Assembly (NCBI RefSeq): GCF_000424985.1
Contig: NZ_AUKX01000005.1
Location: 1 to 64,000, forward strand
Direction of reading: 5' to 3'
DNA length: 64,000 nt
Origin: Arenibacter latericius DSM 15913
Lineage (GTDB): Bacteria; Bacteroidota; Bacteroidia; Flavobacteriales; Flavobacteriaceae
In this document: piece after piece, positions 61,572-64,000 of the stretch
Position numbering within the stretch: the stretch's first letter is position 1
Layout: each line of letters begins with the position of its first letter
Translations under genes and position numbers: made by a program
The notes under the pieces: model-generated
What the model was told of the DNA's origin: nothing
The model's input: only the letters and a program-made list of their open reading frames with translations
The model's database searches: none

Positions 61572-64000
61572 ATGGAAAAAAGATTTCAAAAATCATTTTT
61601 GTTTTTGGTGCTCCTGTGTTCCATACAAGTATGGGGACAGACCAAAACCGTCACTGGGGAGATTTATGACCCTGAAGGGGTACCTATTCCTGGAGCAGGG
61701 ATTTACGTGAAAAATACATCTACTGGTACTGTATCAGATTTTGACGGGAAATTCTCTCTTCAAGTGCCAAGTAGCGGTAACACAGTACTTGTATTTTCCT
61801 CTCTTGGATTTCTACAACAAGAAGTTACTATTGGCAACAAAACCAATTTCACCATTACCCTTCAAACTAATGTAGAAGGCTTAGACGAGGTAGTGGTTGT
61901 TGGATATGGTAGTCAGAAAAAAAGGAATGTTACTGGAGCCGTAGCCGGAGTAAGTACAGAGGTACTCACCTCTAGACCTATTACTGACGTGGCTAGAGGA
62001 CTACAGGGAGCTACTCCAGGCCTTACCATTACTTCGCCTAGTGGACAAATTGGAGAAAACCCCACTATTAAATTAAGGGGTTCTGTTGGTACTTTGGGTA
62101 CAGGTGGTGGAGCACAACCGTTAATCTTAGTAGACAACGTAGAAATTCCAAACCTACAGTCTATTAACCCTGAAGACATTGAAGAAATATCCGTATTAAA
62201 AGATGCAGCTTCTACTTCTATTTATGGAGCTAGAGGAGCTTGGGGAGTTATTCTGATTACTACTAAAAAAGGACGTAAGAACAGAGCTCCTTCAGTAAAC
62301 TACTCCAATAACTTCTCATGGGCTACTCCAACCGTGACCCCAAAAGTAGCACCCGCTGCTGAAGGTGCCGAGATGGCATTTGCGGCAGTAAACAGAAGAA
62401 TACCTTCTTTACAGTCATTTGGTGTAGTAGGGATGAGAATAGACCAATTGGCTATCGAAAAGATGAGAGAATGGGACCAACAATACGCAGGTCAAGATCT
62501 AGGAATGGAAATGGTTGAAGGTAGAGATTACGAAATTAGAGATGGAAATCTTTTCTTCTACAGATCTTGGGACCCAAGAAAACTTTTTGTTAAAAAATGG
62601 GCTCCACAGCAAAAGCAAGACTTTTCTGTTACCGGTGGTGGAGAGAACACTACATACTACCTAGGATTAGGTTACTTAAATCAAGGTGGGGTATATAAAA
62701 CTAATCCCGATAAATACGAACGTTACAACCTTAACCTTAGTATTAACTCAACCGTAACGGATTGGTTAGATCTTAGAGCTAAGGTGATGCACAATAATTC
62801 CTCACAGGAAGATCCCTTTAAGTTTGGTTCTGCAACTTATGACGCATGGTACTACACCACAAGATGGCCTGCGTTCTACCCATATGGTACTGTAGACGGT
62901 AAACCGTTTAGGAACCATATTTCAGAAGTAGAACAGGCTAAAATGAATGAAAACAATTATAGCCTATCTAGAATTAATTTAGGAACTACCATAACCCCTA
63001 TTGAGGATTTAGCAATTAATTTTGACTTTACCCATGACAGGGTTGAAAATCACGATAAGCAAGTAGGAGGAACTTTGTACGCCTATAATTTTTGGGCACA
63101 GGGAGCAGACTTCTCTTATGTACCGTATAGCAGCTCTGCTTATGACCGTGTGCAATACAACTCTAGCTGGAGTAGAAGAAATACCGCAAAAGCATATTTA
63201 GTTTACGATAAGACTTTTGATGATCACCAACTTAAATTCACTTTCGGTGGAGATATGGAAAAATATGACTATTGGTACCACTATTCTCAGAGAAGAGACC
63301 TTCTTAACCCTGATCAAGGTGAATTAGCACTGGCAACAGGAGATATGTTTGTTGGTGGCGATAGAAATAAATGGAACACTTTAGGGTTCTTTGGTAGAAT
63401 TAACTATGCCTATAAAAACAAATTATTATTAGAGCTAAATGCTAGATATGATGGTTCTTCTAGACTTTCCTCTGATAACAAATGGGGGTTCTTCCCATCT
63501 GTATCTGCGGGATATATCTTAACCGAAGAAGAATTTATGGAATCTTTAGAGCCCACATTATCTTTCTTAAAAGTAAGAGCTTCTTATGGTTCTGTAGGAA
63601 ACCAAAATACCTATCTATCTAGTATTTACAGGATTATGTCCTCTAGATCTTCTGGATGGCTAATAAACGGAAACAATCAACTTACAACAGGAACTCCAGG
63701 TGCATTACCATCTTCCCTAACTTGGGAAACTGTAACCACCTTGGACTTTGGTTTAGATGCTAAGTTTTTTAATAATAAGCTTGGGATGACATTTGATTGG
63801 TACGAGAGAACCGTTAGTGATATGCATAGTTCAGGGGTAACCCTTCCAAGCAGCTTTGGCACCTCTTCTCCAAGACGTAATTACGGAGAGCTACAGACAA
63901 AAGGTTGGGAATTAAGCTTAGACTACAAACACCAGTTTGACAATGACCTTAGAGTTAGCGCAATGGTGACTTTGACAGATTTCAAAGAGAAATTGACCAA
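61572..64000 (+). CDS. SusC/RagA-type TonB-dependent receptor (third), cut by window end
   Basis: Open from the ATG at 61572 (MEKRFQKSFLFLVLLCSIQVWGQ, signal peptide) to the last base, 809 codons. It has a carboxypeptidase-regulatory-like domain (about 25-100, VTGEIYDPEGVPIPGAGIYV), the TonB box (GLDEVVVVGYGSQKK), a plug with AASTSIYGARGAWGVILITT and barrel strands such as LELNARYDGSSRL and WGFFPSVSAGYIL. The end, and any SusD partner, lie beyond 64000. A clear promoter with two flanking repeats and the divergent DeoR gene indicate control separate from the HTCS-linked cluster. The imported compound may be an amino sugar, judging from the DeoR and murQ neighbours. Confidence 0.93.
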   Translation, partial: MEKRFQKSFLFLVLLCSIQVWGQTKTVTGEIYDPEGVPIPGAGIYVKNTSTGTVSDFDGKFSLQVPSSGNTVLVFSSLGFLQQEVTIGNKTNFTITLQTNVEGLDEVVVVGYGSQKKRNVTGAVAGVSTEVLTSRPITDVARGLQGATPGLTITSPSGQIGENPTIKLRGSVGTLGTGGGAQPLILVDNVEIPNLQSINPEDIEEISVLKDAASTSIYGARGAWGVILITTKKGRKNRAPSVNYSNNFSWATPTVTPKVAPAAEGAEMAFAAVNRRIPSLQSFGVVGMRIDQLAIEKMREWDQQYAGQDLGMEMVEGRDYEIRDGNLFFYRSWDPRKLFVKKWAPQQKQDFSVTGGGENTTYYLGLGYLNQGGVYKTNPDKYERYNLNLSINSTVTDWLDLRAKVMHNNSSQEDPFKFGSATYDAWYYTTRWPAFYPYGTVDGKPFRNHISEVEQAKMNENNYSLSRINLGTTITPIEDLAINFDFTHDRVENHDKQVGGTLYAYNFWAQGADFSYVPYSSSAYDRVQYNSSWSRRNTAKAYLVYDKTFDDHQLKFTFGGDMEKYDYWYHYSQRRDLLNPDQGELALATGDMFVGGDRNKWNTLGFFGRINYAYKNKLLLELNARYDGSSRLSSDNKWGFFPSVSAGYILTEEEFMESLEPTLSFLKVRASYGSVGNQNTYLSSIYRIMSSRSSGWLINGNNQLTTGTPGALPSSLTWETVTTLDFGLDAKFFNNKLGMTFDWYERTVSDMHSSGVTLPSSFGTSSPRRNYGELQTKGWELSLDYKHQFDNDLRVSAMVTLTDFKEKLT

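Overview
The window comes from an AT-rich Bacteroidota genome, most likely a marine Flavobacteriaceae (Zobellia/Maribacter/Arenibacter-like; this is inference). The evidence is three SusC-type TonB-dependent receptors, two with adjacent SusD lipoproteins, a hybrid two-component system, type IX secretion (T9SS) C-terminal signals of both type A and type B, SprB repeats, a flavobacterial TAnnTTTG promoter box and abundant lipoproteins. No rRNA, tRNA, CRISPR array, prophage or obvious defence system was seen.

Layout. 1-960: the 3' end of an IS3-family transposase with its right terminal repeat, then a non-coding stretch with a strong hairpin and dispersed repeats. 958-6831 (minus): DUF5077/DUF3472 lipoprotein, Cys-type sulfatase, M28 peptidase and a formylglycine-generating enzyme with an intact copper-binding Cys pair, separated by a family of AT-rich repeats that lie 3' of the genes. 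7091-11227 (minus): a large hybrid two-component sensor/AraC regulator. 11444-29315 (plus): a probable polysaccharide/glycoprotein utilization locus with a GH109-type alpha-N-acetylgalactosaminidase, SusC/SusD, two discoidin/DUF surface lipoproteins, a lipocalin-like protein, a T9SS-exported Asp-box propeller with discoidin and TSP3 domains, an Fn3-like lipoprotein, a small membrane protein and an M60 (mucinase-type) metallopeptidase. 29777-34509: a second SusC/SusD pair closed by a strong terminator. 34783-43128: two Tat-exported Gfo/Idh/MocA oxidoreductases, a GH63/MGH1-like glucosidase, an APC-type permease and a small HMA-like protein. 43366-47394 (minus): a YceI/beta-barrel/YceI cluster and an aldo-keto reductase. 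47646-49289: a PafA-type alkaline phosphatase. 49390-57864 (minus): a 2824-residue SprB-repeat T9SS protein. 57997-64000: PQQ-type sugar dehydrogenase, MurQ, a DeoR-family repressor and, divergent from it, a third SusC cut by the window end.

How it fits together. GH109 (GalNAc removal), M60 (protease acting on O-glycoproteins), three discoidin/CBM32-like domains and a sulfatase with its maturase point to degradation of sulfated GalNAc-bearing glycoproteins or glycans, sensed by the hybrid regulator. The right-hand unit looks separately controlled: two copies of an inverted/direct TTGCA repeat bracket a near-consensus flavobacterial promoter in front of the third SusC, next to a DeoR regulator and MurQ, which suggests amino-sugar (MurNAc-type) responsive uptake. 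Functions are inferred from sequence recognition only; no database search was run.
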